A program made the position numbers and the translations under genes. DNA of 64,000 nucleotides from contig NZ_JABCPZ010000011.1 in assembly GCF_013283785.1 (NCBI RefSeq), forward strand, positions 1-64,000. The letters run 5' to 3'. The notes below the pieces were generated by a model. The model was given only the letters and a program-made list of their open reading frames with translations. It was not told the origin of the DNA and searched no databases. Shown here piece by piece: positions 27,010 to 35,910 of this stretch (positions are counted from its first letter, which is position 1; each line of letters opens with the position of its first letter). Source of the stretch: Nonomuraea antri (lineage in GTDB: Bacteria; Actinomycetota; Actinomycetes; Streptosporangiales; Streptosporangiaceae).

Positions 27010-27873
27010 GTGCCATCGCAGCAGGGCAGCCCGACAGTTCGCAGACTCCGCCTCGGCCAGGAGCTGCGCCTTCTTCGCGAACGGCGAATGCTCACCGGGG
27101 CCAAGGCCGCCCACGAGCTCGGGTGGAGCGCCAGCAAGATCAGCCGTATCGAAGCCGCCAAGACCATGCCCAGCACCGACGACATCAAGGCCATGGCCAA
27201 GCTGTACCGGGTCGACGGCGGCAAGCTCGACGAACTGTTCGGCCTGTTACGCGACGCCGAGCAGCGCGGCTGGTGGGAAGACTACGAAGACGCGCTCCCG
27301 GAGGAATACACCCGCTTCCTCGGCCTCGAGGCGGAGGCCACCTATCAGCGCAACTGGGAGCCTCAGGTGGTGCCCGGCCTGTTACAGACCGAGGACTACG
27401 CCAGGGAGGTCATCCTGGCGACCCGGGGCATCGCCCGCATCACGCACAGCGGCGTGCGCAGCCGGGTGGGCGCCCGTCTCGACCGGCAGCGGCGGGTCAT
27501 GCATCGCAACGACCCCTGCACCCTCGTCATCGTCCTGGACGAGTCGGCGCTGATGCGCAGGTTCGGCGAGCCGTCGGTGATGCGCGAGCAGATGGAGCAC
27601 TTGCTCGAGGTCTCCATGCTGCCTCATGTCAGCGTGCACGTGCTGCCGCTCGAGTCCCTGCACCCGGTCAACACCGGGGCTTTTATTCATCTCAACTTCA
27701 CGGCGTTCGATGACGTGGTGTATCTGGAACAGCTATATTCTGCTCACTTCGTCGAAGACCTCGGACGAGTAGCTGGATATGAGACAGCCTTCGACCACAT
27801 CCGGTCAGAAGCGCTAGATGAGGACGAATCACGCGTACTCATACAACGCAAGGCCATGCTATGGCGTCGTTAA
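27010..27873 (+). CDS. XRE-family regulator with DUF5753 domain
   Basis: 287 residues. N-terminal helix-turn-helix (~12-66; LGQELRLLRERRMLTGAKAAHELGWSASKISRIE is the DNA-binding part), then the DUF5753 domain (~95-285; WEPQVVPGLLQTEDYAR, VVYLEQLYSAHFVED). GTG 27010 is preferred because AAGGAG lies 8 nt upstream and it gives the family's usual N-terminus. Paired with a DUF397 gene 55 nt downstream, the widespread actinomycete regulator/partner module related to WhiJ-type systems. Probably binds the TGCAA-N-TTGCA sites upstream. Confidence 0.92.
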   Translation: MPSQQGSPTVRRLRLGQELRLLRERRMLTGAKAAHELGWSASKISRIEAAKTMPSTDDIKAMAKLYRVDGGKLDELFGLLRDAEQRGWWEDYEDALPEEYTRFLGLEAEATYQRNWEPQVVPGLLQTEDYAREVILATRGIARITHSGVRSRVGARLDRQRRVMHRNDPCTLVIVLDESALMRRFGEPSVMREQMEHLLEVSMLPHVSVHVLPLESLHPVNTGAFIHLNFTAFDDVVYLEQLYSAHFVEDLGRVAGYETAFDHIRSEALDEDESRVLIQRKAMLWRR

Positions 27874-27928
27874 GGGGCGAAAGCCACATCGAGGGGCAAT
27901 GGCGCCCCTTTGCCCATTTGGGGAGAAA

Positions 27929-28153
27929 ATGTACATCCAACCTACCAAGGCGGCTTGGCGGAAGAGTTCTTTCTGCAACGGCGCGGCCGCCTGCGTCGAA
28001 GTCGCACCCTTGCCTGACGGGAGCGTCGCGCTCCGTGACAGCAAGGACCAGGACGGTCCCGTCCTGGTCTTCACTCCGGCCGAGTGGGCGGCTTTCACCG
28101 CAGGTGTACGCGATGGCGAGTTCGATGTGACCTCGCTGGCGGCACCGGCATGA
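27929..28153 (+). CDS. DUF397 protein, partner of the XRE regulator
   Basis: 74 residues, complete DUF397: WRKSSFCNGAAACVEV, VALRDSKDQDGPVLVFTPAEWAAF. Start ATG 27929 with GGGAG at 27921-27925; the longer upstream frame adds unrelated residues. DUF397 proteins such as the Streptomyces WhiJ-associated ones counteract or modulate the neighbouring XRE repressor. Followed by a hairpin. Confidence 0.9.
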   Translation: MYIQPTKAAWRKSSFCNGAAACVEVAPLPDGSVALRDSKDQDGPVLVFTPAEWAAFTAGVRDGEFDVTSLAAPA

Positions 28154-28155
28154 GA

Positions 28156-28197
28156 AACGGCCCTGGCGAGTTGCTGGCACAACCTTTCAGGGCCGTT
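28156..28197 (+). terminator. Inverted repeat after the DUF397 gene
   Basis: AACGGCCCTG (28156-28165) / CAGGGCCGTT (28188-28197), starting 2 nt after the stop. The loop is long (22 nt), so termination is only probable. Confidence 0.45.
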
Positions 28198-28462
28198 CGA
28201 GTGAGGCGAAGAACGCCTCGGATGTACTCCGGCAACCTTGCGAGCAGCACAGAAGACTTGGATATCTTGTCACATCCCCCTATGTGTTGATCAAGCTCCC
28301 ACGCGGCCTTTGTGCGCCTGGTCGACCCGGGTGTCCGCCCGGCTGGCACGCACGCCGCCGTGCGAGATTTTCCAGCCGAGGCTTCATCGGCGGGAGATGG
28401 TTCGTTCGTCCGGCCGTCTGTCGGGAAAATAGCCTTACCCGATGCGGAATGGCGACGACGAG
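28198..28462. other. Intergenic region between DUF397 and MFS genes
   Basis: Part of a 343-bp stretch without a gene (28154-28496); apart from the hairpins at both ends I see nothing in it. Confidence 0.5.
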
Positions 28463-28488
28463 GGGGCCTTTCGGCCGCGAAAGGCCCC
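28463..28488 (-). terminator. Terminator of the MFS transporter gene
   Basis: GGGGCCTTTC / GAAAGGCCCC, 10-bp perfect stem with a 6-nt loop, 8 nt beyond the leftward stop. Confidence 0.75.
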
Positions 28489-28496
28489 GCGGAGAA

Positions 28497-29915
28497 TTAT
28501 TGCGGTGTGACCGCCGCCGCGCGCCGGCCGACCAAGAACAGTGAGCACACTCCCGCGAGCACGGCCAGGCCCGCCATGGCGATCGCGGAGATCAGCGACG
28601 CCGAGGCCGCGCCCTCGCCCTGGCTCAGCGAGATGAACACCGTGCCCACCGTCGAGATGCCGATGACCTGGCCGAGCTGCATGACCGTGAGGAGCGCGCC
28701 GCTGGCGTCGGCGGCGTAGGCGTCGTCCACGCGGGCCGTGGCGAGGTTGGTGACCGCGATCTGCACGCCGAGTCCGGCGCCGATGAGCGCGCTCATGATC
28801 GCGTAGGGGATGCCGCCGCCGGAGGCCAGGCCGAGCCCGATGTAGGCGGGCGCGGCCACCACGTAGCCGAAGGGCACCAGCGTGCGTTGCCTGCGGGCGG
28901 GCAGGCGCGGCCAGGCGAGGCCGACCACCGCGAAGGCCAGCGCGCACGGGACCATCATCATGCCCGAGGCCAGCGGCGACAGGTGCAGCTCGCCCTGGAG
29001 GTGCAGGGCCGAGGTGAACAGGAACGCGCCCCAGGTGGCCGGGCCGAGCAGCAGGATGCCGAGCCCGGGCCGCATGCCCGGCGCGCGCAGGACCCGGGCG
29101 TCGATCAGCGGCCGGCCGCCCCGGCCCGTCACCCAGCGCTCCACCCGGACGAACACCACGAACATCACCACGCTGGCCGCCATCGAGATCCAGCCCCACA
29201 GCGGCCAGCCCAGCTCGCGGCCGAGCACCAGCGGCACCACGAACAGCAGCACCGCCGCAGACAGCGTCACCAGCCCGAGCGGGTCGAGGCCGGTGCGCCC
29301 GCCGCCCTGGTCGGCGGGCAGCACCCGGATCCCGGCGATCAGCAACAGCGCGCCGATGGGCACCAGCACCAGGAACACGATGCGCCAGCCCACGCCCAGC
29401 CCCAGCAGGATCCCGCCGAGCGCCTGGCCGACCACGATGCCGCCGCTCACCACCGCCGACCACAGTCCCAGCGCCCGGCCCCGGGCCGGGCCGTGGTAGT
29501 TGCGCTGGATCAAGGTGAGCACCTGCGGCATCATCATCGCGGCCCCGGCGCCCTGGGCGAGCCTGGCGGCCACCAGCCAGCCGGTGGACGGCGCGAGCCC
29601 GGCCGCGAGCGTGGTCAACGTGAACACCGCCAGCCCCCACAGGAAGGCCCGGCGGTAGCCGAACAGGTCACCCAGACGGGCACCGGTGATCAACAGGACG
29701 GCATAGACAATGGTGTAACCGGCGACGATCATCTGCAGCCCGGCCCCGGACGAGCGCAGGTCGGCCTCGACGGTGGGGGTCGCCACGTTGACGATGTTGA
29801 CGTTCAAGATGGCCAGGAACTGCCCCACGAGGATGACCGTCAGGAGCAGTCCGTTGCCCTTGGCTCGCTCTGGTTTTGTGGGCAGAGCAGCAGAAATGGA
29901 CACGGATTGGGTCAT
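28497..29915 (-). CDS. MFS drug-efflux transporter (DHA2-like)
   Basis: 472 residues with about 14 hydrophobic helices. Motif A GARLGDLFGYRRAF (~77-90) and the N-terminal LRSSGAGLQMIVAGYTIVYA are typical of the H+-antiporter multidrug group. ATG at 29915. Divergent from the MmyB-like regulator, with an inverted repeat between them, the usual layout of a regulator controlling an exporter. Substrate unknown. Confidence 0.9.
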   Translation of the reverse strand: MTQSVSISAALPTKPERAKGNGLLLTVILVGQFLAILNVNIVNVATPTVEADLRSSGAGLQMIVAGYTIVYAVLLITGARLGDLFGYRRAFLWGLAVFTLTTLAAGLAPSTGWLVAARLAQGAGAAMMMPQVLTLIQRNYHGPARGRALGLWSAVVSGGIVVGQALGGILLGLGVGWRIVFLVLVPIGALLLIAGIRVLPADQGGGRTGLDPLGLVTLSAAVLLFVVPLVLGRELGWPLWGWISMAASVVMFVVFVRVERWVTGRGGRPLIDARVLRAPGMRPGLGILLLGPATWGAFLFTSALHLQGELHLSPLASGMMMVPCALAFAVVGLAWPRLPARRQRTLVPFGYVVAAPAYIGLGLASGGGIPYAIMSALIGAGLGVQIAVTNLATARVDDAYAADASGALLTVMQLGQVIGISTVGTVFISLSQGEGAASASLISAIAMAGLAVLAGVCSLFLVGRRAAAVTPQ

Positions 29916-29940
29916 GTAATCGAGTGTGTACGGTCAGCAG

Positions 29941-29971
29941 TACCAGTAACGAGAGCCCATTTATACTGGTA
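29941..29971. promoter_or_regulatory. Operator-like inverted repeat TACCAGTA-N15-TACTGGTA
   Basis: Perfect 8-bp arms in the 103-bp gap between the divergent MFS and regulator genes. TATACT (29962-29967), a good -10, overlaps the right arm. Confidence 0.6.
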
Positions 29972-30018
29972 TTGGCGGCACCTGGATAAGTTCTCGGACA
30001 TGTCGTCATAGTGGGGGG

Positions 30019-30861
30019 ATGACGGTGGCCGAGGCGAAGCGTACCGATCTGGCGGCGTTCCTCCGTACCCGCCGGGAGCGGATCACGCCCGAGATGGTGG
30101 ACCTGCCGCCCGGCCCCCGCCGCCGCACGCCGGGGCTGCGCCGCGAGGAGGTCGCTCAGCTCGCCGGGGTGGGCGTGACCTGGTACACGTGGCTGGAGCA
30201 GGGCCGGCCGATCAACGTCAGCAGCCAGGTGCTCGACGCCGTCTCGCGCACGCTCATGCTCGACAGTGCCGAGAGGCAGCACCTCTACCGGCTGGCCGGC
30301 CAGCCGGAGAGCCCGCCGGCGGTCGACTCCGGCCAGGTCACGCCGGAGATGCAGGACATTCTCGACCAGCTCGGCGAGCTGCCCGCGGTGATCGCGAACA
30401 GCCGCTGCGACGCGCTGGCCTGGAACGCGGCCTATGCCCGGCTGTTCCCCGAGATCGTCGACGCGCCGGAGGGCGAGCGCAACTCGCTCTGGCAGAGCTG
30501 TGTCAGGCAGTCGGCCGAGACCATGCTGCTCAACCGGGCCCAGGAGCTGCCGCGCGCGGTGGCCATCTTCAGAGGCGCCTACAGCAGGCACGCCGACGAC
30601 CCGTGCTGGCAGGACTTCGTGCGCAGGCTCTCCGCGGAGAGCGCCGAGTTCGCCCAGCTGTGGGCCAGCCAGGACGTGGCCGACCCCGGCCCCAGGGTGA
30701 AGGCGTTCAAGCATCGGACGCTGGGCGAGCTCCACTTCAGCACGACCAGCTTCAACTCCTCCGTCGCCCCGGAGACCCGGCTCATCGTCTACACGTCGAT
30801 AGATGACTGGACTCGTACGGCTATGACGTGGTTGATGACACATGGAGAGATAGCGTCCTAA
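30019..30861 (+). CDS. MmyB-like XRE transcriptional regulator
   Basis: 280 residues: helix-turn-helix (~36-60; REEVAQLAGVGVTWYTWLEQGR) and the MmyB-type ligand-binding domain (~105-275; NSRCDALAWNAAYARLF). This class commonly represses or activates a divergent oxidoreductase or exporter gene; here the MFS transporter. ATG preceded by GGGGGG. Confidence 0.9.
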   Translation: MTVAEAKRTDLAAFLRTRRERITPEMVDLPPGPRRRTPGLRREEVAQLAGVGVTWYTWLEQGRPINVSSQVLDAVSRTLMLDSAERQHLYRLAGQPESPPAVDSGQVTPEMQDILDQLGELPAVIANSRCDALAWNAAYARLFPEIVDAPEGERNSLWQSCVRQSAETMLLNRAQELPRAVAIFRGAYSRHADDPCWQDFVRRLSAESAEFAQLWASQDVADPGPRVKAFKHRTLGELHFSTTSFNSSVAPETRLIVYTSIDDWTRTAMTWLMTHGEIAS

Positions 30862-30921
30862 TTTGCCGTTACATGGGATGCTCGGTCCCTGAAAGTCAGG
30901 ATCGAGCGGAAGTGGCGGCAG

Positions 30922-32004
30922 ATGAGACTCCCCCATGCCCTCCCCTTGCTGGCCGTTGCCGTCAGCCTGGTCGCGTGCACGGCGGCGGACGCGGAGCCGG
31001 AACGCGAACCGCAGTCCAAGAAGGTCGCCACCTCCCCGGCGCCCAAGCCGAAGCCGGAGCGGCGGCCGTACACGATCTCGTTCGGCGGGGACGTGCACTT
31101 CGAGGGCATGCTGCGGGGCAGGCTGGCCAACCCGCGCACGGCGCTCGGCCCGATCGCGCAGGTGCTGAAGAAGTCCGACCTGGCCATGGTGAACCTGGAG
31201 ACGGCGATCACCACCGGGGGCACGCCCGCGCCGGCCAAGCAGTACACCTTCCGCGCCCCGGCCAGCGCGCTGACCGCGCTCAAGGCGGCCGGGGTGGACG
31301 TGGCCTCGCTGGCCAACAACCACGGCATGGACTACATGGAGACCGGCCTGGCCGACTCCCTGACGACGATCAAGAAGAGCAAGTTCCCGGTGGTCGGGGT
31401 GGGGAAGAACGCGGCGGAGGCGTACCGGCCTTACCGCACGACCGTGAACGGGAACCGGGTGGCGATCATCGGGGCCACGCAGGTGCTCGACGACCACCTC
31501 ATCCAGGCGTGGACGGCCACGGCGGACAAGGGCGGGCTCGCCTCGGCCAAGGAGGAGGCCGCCCTGCTGCGGGCCGTGCGGCAGGCGCGTAAGAACTCCG
31601 ACACGGTGATCGTCCACCTGCACTGGGGCACGGAGATGCAGGCCTGCCCGAACCCGGCGCAGCGCTCGCTGGCGCCCAAGCTGGTGCAGGCCGGGGCCGA
31701 CGTGGTGGTCGGCGGGCACGCGCACATCCTGCTCGGCTCCGGATACCTGGACAACGCCTACGTCAACTACGGGATGGGCAACTTCGTCTTCTACAGCTTC
31801 CGGCCGGGCAGCACCGGGCGTACCGGGGTGCTCACGCTGACCATCAACGGGCGGAAGGTGCTCAAGGACAGCTGGACGCCGGCCGAGATCCAGGGCGGCA
31901 TCCCGATCCCGCTGACCGGGACGGCCAAGACGCAGGCGGTCAAGAGCTGGCAGGCGCTGCGCGGCTGCACCGGGCTGACGGCGCGGCCCTCCGGGGGCGA
32001 GTAG
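30922..32004 (+). CDS. CapA-family lipoprotein (metallophosphatase-like)
   Basis: 360 residues. Signal with lipobox LVAC, Cys19 as the lipidated residue, then a Lys/Pro-rich spacer and a CapA/PgsA-type domain: ISFGGDVHFE (~50-59), NLETAI, SLANNHGMDY, IVHLHWGTE, VVVGGHAH and YGMGNFVF. CapA proteins are linked to poly-gamma-glutamate capsule export, but no capB/capC lies nearby, so the role here is open. Placed on the outer face of the membrane. Confidence 0.88.
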   Translation: MRLPHALPLLAVAVSLVACTAADAEPEREPQSKKVATSPAPKPKPERRPYTISFGGDVHFEGMLRGRLANPRTALGPIAQVLKKSDLAMVNLETAITTGGTPAPAKQYTFRAPASALTALKAAGVDVASLANNHGMDYMETGLADSLTTIKKSKFPVVGVGKNAAEAYRPYRTTVNGNRVAIIGATQVLDDHLIQAWTATADKGGLASAKEEAALLRAVRQARKNSDTVIVHLHWGTEMQACPNPAQRSLAPKLVQAGADVVVGGHAHILLGSGYLDNAYVNYGMGNFVFYSFRPGSTGRTGVLTLTINGRKVLKDSWTPAEIQGGIPIPLTGTAKTQAVKSWQALRGCTGLTARPSGGE

Positions 32005-32038
32005 CGAGACGGGTCTGGCCCGGCGGGCCGGGGCGAAC

Positions 32039-32068
32039 TATATTCTGGACAGTTCGTCCAATAGGAGG
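32039..32068 (+). promoter_or_regulatory. ephD promoter with overlapping operator and RBS
   Basis: TATATT (32039-32044) as -10; TGGAC-AGTTC-GTCCA inverted repeat (32046-32060) covering the probable transcription start; AGGAGG (32063-32068) 5 nt before the ATG. Confidence 0.55.
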
Positions 32069-32073
32069 TCGCC

Positions 32074-33861
32074 ATGCGGTGGGTCGAGTCCGGTGACGTG
32101 CGGCTGGCGGTCTTCGCTGAAGGCGATCCGGCTCACCCGACGGTCCTGCTGCTGCACGGCTATCCGGACACGCATCGCGTCTGGGACGAGCTGGCCGCGC
32201 TGTTACGCGACCGCTTCCACGTGGTGCGCTACGACGTACGCGGGGCCGGGCGTTCCAGCGCGCCGCGCGACCGGCGCGACTACGGCTTCGACCACCTGGT
32301 GTCCGACCTCGTCGCGGTGCTCGACGCGGTGCGCGGCACGGCGGGTGAGCGGCGGGTGCACCTCGTCGGGCACGACTGGGGGTCGCTGCAGGGGTGGGAG
32401 GCGCTGGCGCGGCCCGAGGTCGCCGCGCGGGTGGCGTCGTTCACGAGCTTCGGCGGGCCCGGACTGCGGCAGGCGGCGCGGTTCGTCCGCGACGGGCGGC
32501 GCGCTGACGTGCTCAAACAGTTGATCAGATCCTGGTACATCGCGGCGTTCCAGGCGCCGGTGTTACCCGAGCTGGCCTGGCGCACGGTGCTGCCGACGGC
32601 CGTCGAGCGCACCTTGCGGGTGGGGGAGGGCGTGGCCCCGCGTCCCGGGCATCCGGCCGAGACTCTGGTGCGTGACGGGCGCAACGGCCTGTGGCTCTAC
32701 CGCGTGAACATGCTCGGCACGCTGCGCCGATCCGGCGGCGATCCGTACGTGCGGGTGCCGGTGCAGCTCATCGAGACCACCGGGGACGTGTTCGTGGCCC
32801 CCGGACTCCTCGCCTCGCTCGCCCGGTGGGCGCCCGGCTTCTGGCATCGCCGGATCACCGCCGGGCACTGGGTGCAGCGCAGCCACCCCGAGGTGGTCGC
32901 GCGGATGGTCGGCGAGTTCGTCACACACGTGGAAGGCGCACCGCCGGCGAGGACGTTGCGCCGATCCCGGGTATCTCCCGGTCGGGAATCAGATGATCGA
33001 GAAGGGAGTGGGATGAACGGTCAGCAGGGCACCGGCCGGGCCTTCGGCGATCGGCTCGTGGTGATCACCGGCGCGGGCAGCGGCATCGGGCGGGCGACGG
33101 CGCGGGCGTTCGCGGCGCACGGGGCCGAGGTGGTCTGCGCGGACCTCGATCTCGACGCGGCCACCCGGGTCGCGGACGACATCGCCAAGGACCTCGGCGG
33201 CACGGCGCACGCCGTCCAGGTCGATGTCGCCGACGCCACACAAATGGAAGATTTTTCGCGAAATATCAAGGCTCAATATGGCGTGCCGGACATTGTGGTG
33301 AACAATGCCGGGATCGCGGTCGCCGGTCCTTTCCTCGATCACACACCGGACGACTGGCGCAGAACCATTGATGTCAACCTGTGGGGCGTGATCCACGGTT
33401 GCCGCCTGTTCGCCGCGCAGATGGTCGAACGCGGTGAAGGCGGCCATATCGTGAACATCGCCTCGCTGGCCGCTTTCGCGCCGTCCACGGTGCTGCCCGC
33501 GTACTCGGTCTCGAAGGCAGCGGTCAAGTCGCTCAGCGACTGTCTCAGGGCCGAACTGGCTGGTCACGGCATCGGGGTCAGCGTGATCTGCCCGGGATTC
33601 GTGTCCACGTCCATCGCGAGCAACGCCACGTACGTGGGGCGGGACCTGCGCCAGGACGCCGAGCGCGGGCTCGCCCGGAGGGGTTATCCGCCCGAGCGCG
33701 TGGCCGCCCATATTCTCCGCGCCGTGCACAGAAATCAGGCCGTGGTGCCGGTCAACGCCGAAGCGAGAATCGGGTACGCGCTGCCCAGAATTTCCCCCGC
33801 CGCGATGCGCGGACTGGCCAGGCTCAGCGGTGTCACGAGAAATCGCCGAATCGGCAGGTAA
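32074..33861 (+). CDS. ephD: Fusion of alpha/beta hydrolase (epoxide-hydrolase-like) and SDR, EphD-like
   Basis: 595 residues. Residues ~1-290: alpha/beta hydrolase with oxyanion HGYPDTHRVW (~26-35), nucleophile elbow VGHDWGS (~94-100) and catalytic His in GHW (~270). Residues ~320-595: SDR with TGAGSGIGRA, NNAGIAVAG and YSVSK. Same architecture and length as mycobacterial EphD (Rv2214c), which acts on mycolic-acid intermediates; this organism shows no mycolate genes here, so the substrate must differ. An internal ATG (33013) with AAGGGAG before it sits at the domain junction. Its TAA overlaps the tetR ATG (TAATG). Confidence 0.9.
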   Translation: MRWVESGDVRLAVFAEGDPAHPTVLLLHGYPDTHRVWDELAALLRDRFHVVRYDVRGAGRSSAPRDRRDYGFDHLVSDLVAVLDAVRGTAGERRVHLVGHDWGSLQGWEALARPEVAARVASFTSFGGPGLRQAARFVRDGRRADVLKQLIRSWYIAAFQAPVLPELAWRTVLPTAVERTLRVGEGVAPRPGHPAETLVRDGRNGLWLYRVNMLGTLRRSGGDPYVRVPVQLIETTGDVFVAPGLLASLARWAPGFWHRRITAGHWVQRSHPEVVARMVGEFVTHVEGAPPARTLRRSRVSPGRESDDREGSGMNGQQGTGRAFGDRLVVITGAGSGIGRATARAFAAHGAEVVCADLDLDAATRVADDIAKDLGGTAHAVQVDVADATQMEDFSRNIKAQYGVPDIVVNNAGIAVAGPFLDHTPDDWRRTIDVNLWGVIHGCRLFAAQMVERGEGGHIVNIASLAAFAPSTVLPAYSVSKAAVKSLSDCLRAELAGHGIGVSVICPGFVSTSIASNATYVGRDLRQDAERGLARRGYPPERVAAHILRAVHRNQAVVPVNAEARIGYALPRISPAAMRGLARLSGVTRNRRIGR

Positions 33862-34553
33862 TGATCGAGCAGTCGGGAGAAGATGATGGCGTGTCTTCGC
33901 CCCAGATAGAAGATGACGACTGCAGCCGGCCCCAAGCCCTCAGGCGCCGTCCCGCCCAGCGCCGCAGCGCCCGCCGCGTCGAACGCATGCTCGACGCGTG
34001 CGCGGAACTGCTCGACGAGACCGGCTACGAAGCCCTGTCGACCACTCGGATCGCCGAGCGCGCCGACGTCGCGATCGGCTCGGTCTACCAGTTCTTCCCC
34101 GACAAGCGCGCCATCACCCAGGAGCTCACCAGGCGCAACGTGGAGCAGTTCGTCTCGCGCGTCGGGCGCAGATTCCTGGAGGAGGACTACCGCGGCTGGT
34201 GGGAGGCGGTCGACGCGATCATCGACGAGTACGTCGACATGCACAGGACGGTCCCGGGATTCCGCAGCCTGCACTTCGGCGACGTCGTCGACCTCAACCT
34301 GCTCGACTCCGACTCCGACAACAACACGGTCATCGCCGGCCGCCTGCGCGGGCTGCTCCTGGCGGAGTTCGGCCTCGCCGACAGCCACGAGCTCGACGTG
34401 GCGGTGCTGGTCGCGGTGGAGGCCGGCGACGCGGTGCTGAAACTGGCCTTCAGACGCGACCAGAACGGCTCGCAGGAGATCATCGAGGCGGCCAAGCACC
34501 TGGTCAGGGGTTTCCTGTCCCGCCAGTTGAAATCCTGGTCGCCGCGCGACTGA
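33861..34553 (+). CDS. TetR-family regulator coupled to ephD
   Basis: 230 residues. HTH in ~52-82 (ALSTTRIAERADVAIGSVYQFFPDKRAI), preceded by an unusually long polar N-terminal arm (~1-35). Its ATG overlaps the ephD stop by one nucleotide. Likely autoregulates the operon through the TGGAC-N5-GTCCA repeat at 32046-32060. Confidence 0.9.
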   Translation: MIEQSGEDDGVSSPQIEDDDCSRPQALRRRPAQRRSARRVERMLDACAELLDETGYEALSTTRIAERADVAIGSVYQFFPDKRAITQELTRRNVEQFVSRVGRRFLEEDYRGWWEAVDAIIDEYVDMHRTVPGFRSLHFGDVVDLNLLDSDSDNNTVIAGRLRGLLLAEFGLADSHELDVAVLVAVEAGDAVLKLAFRRDQNGSQEIIEAAKHLVRGFLSRQLKSWSPRD

Positions 34554-34669
34554 CGGCGCGGGTCCGCCGAAAGATGTAGCCGATCTCGTCAGCGCGCAGG
34601 AAGCCCGTTCGTCCTGCTTTCACTAGCGTTGTTCCAGGTAAACGACCCTTCGCGAGTGAAAGAGATCCG

Positions 34670-34870
34670 ATGGCCTCTGCCAGAAAGACGCTGCTGACCG
34701 GGCTGGTGACGTTCGTGGCCGGGCTGTTGTTGTGGCGGTACGGACTCGACGAGGAGATCGTCGTGTTCGTGCCGTCGAAGATCGGCCTGATCATGATGGT
34801 CGTCGGCGGGCTGGAAACGCTCTACGGCGTGTACAAGGTCGTCCGGGCTAACGGGGAAGACCCTGTTTGA
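34670..34870 (+). CDS. Small two-helix membrane protein (DUF5708-like)
   Basis: 66 residues with two hydrophobic helices (~7-22 and ~35-56) separated by DEEIVVFVPSK. Matches the DUF5708 pattern as I know it. ATG preceded by GTGAAAGAGA; a TAGCGT hexamer lies further upstream. Its last 23 bp overlap the end of the convergent gene at 34848. Function unknown. Confidence 0.75.
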   Translation: MASARKTLLTGLVTFVAGLLLWRYGLDEEIVVFVPSKIGLIMMVVGGLETLYGVYKVVRANGEDPV

Positions 34871-35168
34871 TCAGGTCGGGCAGCCAGGCCGGCAGGTGGC
34901 GGTGCCAGTGTTTCCGGTGTTGCGCCGTCGCCGGGAAGCGGTTGAACCGGGGGGTGGCGGGAATGCGCGTGCACGGCGCGGGGAACGACACCGGGCGCGC
35001 GTCTCTCGCCTCCCTGGCGTGCAGTCTCAGTTCGAGCGCGCGCAGGTTGCGTTCGGCCGATTCGATGGCTTCCATCCGGGCCGAAAGGTAGCCGGCCACC
35101 CCAGGCACGAGCGCCGACAGTACGACGGCACAGGCTAGCGTGAAGGTCATCTGCTTGGACCTGCCCAT
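34848..35168 (-). CDS. Small membrane-anchored helical protein
   Basis: 106 residues: N-terminal membrane helix (~8-27), a charged helix SARMEAIESAERNLRALELRL (~29-49) with coiled-coil character, and a basic His/Arg/Pro-rich C-terminus. ATG 35168 has AAGGGGG just upstream; the long frame extending rightward from it to ~35990 is spurious because it runs antisense through the 35334 gene. No known domain. Confidence 0.7.
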   Translation of the reverse strand: MGRSKQMTFTLACAVVLSALVPGVAGYLSARMEAIESAERNLRALELRLHAREARDARPVSFPAPCTRIPATPRFNRFPATAQHRKHWHRHLPAWLPDLIKQGLPR

Positions 35169-35321
35169 CACAGCCCCCTTGCTCGCGGGATGCAAAGCAC
35201 CTGCTATATGCCCCATGAGCTGCGAAGACACGCCGAGAGTAATCAGGCTTGGACGGGAAGTTGCCGAATTTGTGCCAGTACCGCCATGTGGATTGACCAG
35301 GCAAAGGCGGGGGTGGCTCGG

Positions 35322-35327
35322 TAGTCT
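35322..35327 (+). promoter_or_regulatory. -10 hexamer TAGTCT, leaderless gene 35334
   Basis: TAGTCT lies exactly 6 nt before the GTG at 35334. Confidence 0.45.
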
Positions 35328-35333
35328 CGCGGT

Positions 35334-35864
35334 GTGGCGCATGTGACCCGTGAGCACCTTGATCGTCTGCTTGAGCAGGCCCTTCTGGCCGACGACCACA
35401 GTTCCTTGGCCAGTCGGCTTTACGATGTCGCGCTCAACTACTCCTCCGGCGATGTTTCCAGGGCATCGATCCTGGTCCTCGCGGCGGAGGAGTGGCGGGC
35501 GGCGGGCCAGCCCGCGCGTGCGATGGAGTGTTTCCAGCGCGCGGTCGAGGACGGTGGCGAATCGCTCATCGATCCCCGTGCCGGCATCGCCGACACGCTG
35601 TTCGAGCTCGACCGGCCCGACGAGGCCAGGGAGGTCATCGAGACCATACGCGCGGAAGGCGAGGTGACGACCGCGACCGCGCACACGATCGCCGAGACGC
35701 TGGTCGCCTATGGCGACCTGCGTGCCGGGCTCGAGTGGGCGACCCAGGCCGTGCTCGCCTGCGACGAGGACGACCCCGAGCACGTGGCGCTGCTGCGTAC
35801 CCGCTACCGCATCAGGGTGGACCTGGGGCTGCCGGAAGACGACCTGGACGCCCTCGTCTCCTGA
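35334..35864 (+). CDS. TPR-like repeat protein
   Basis: 176 residues, all helical; repeated helix pairs with LAAEEWRAAGQPARAMECFQRAV (a TPR-type W..G....A...) and ADTLFELDRPDEAREVIE. No membrane segment. Probably a cytosolic protein-interaction protein. Leaderless GTG start. Followed by two nested hairpins. Confidence 0.8.
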   Translation: MAHVTREHLDRLLEQALLADDHSSLASRLYDVALNYSSGDVSRASILVLAAEEWRAAGQPARAMECFQRAVEDGGESLIDPRAGIADTLFELDRPDEAREVIETIRAEGEVTTATAHTIAETLVAYGDLRAGLEWATQAVLACDEDDPEHVALLRTRYRIRVDLGLPEDDLDALVS

Positions 35865-35910
35865 GCCGTCCTCCGAGGGCGGTCCCCGGCCCCCCGCTGA
35901 TGCGGCGGGG

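Noticed and set aside
32946..33015. Possible frameshift or separate genes at the ephD domain junction
   Set aside because: The frame is continuous and the fusion is the normal form of EphD; kept as one gene with an internal start noted.
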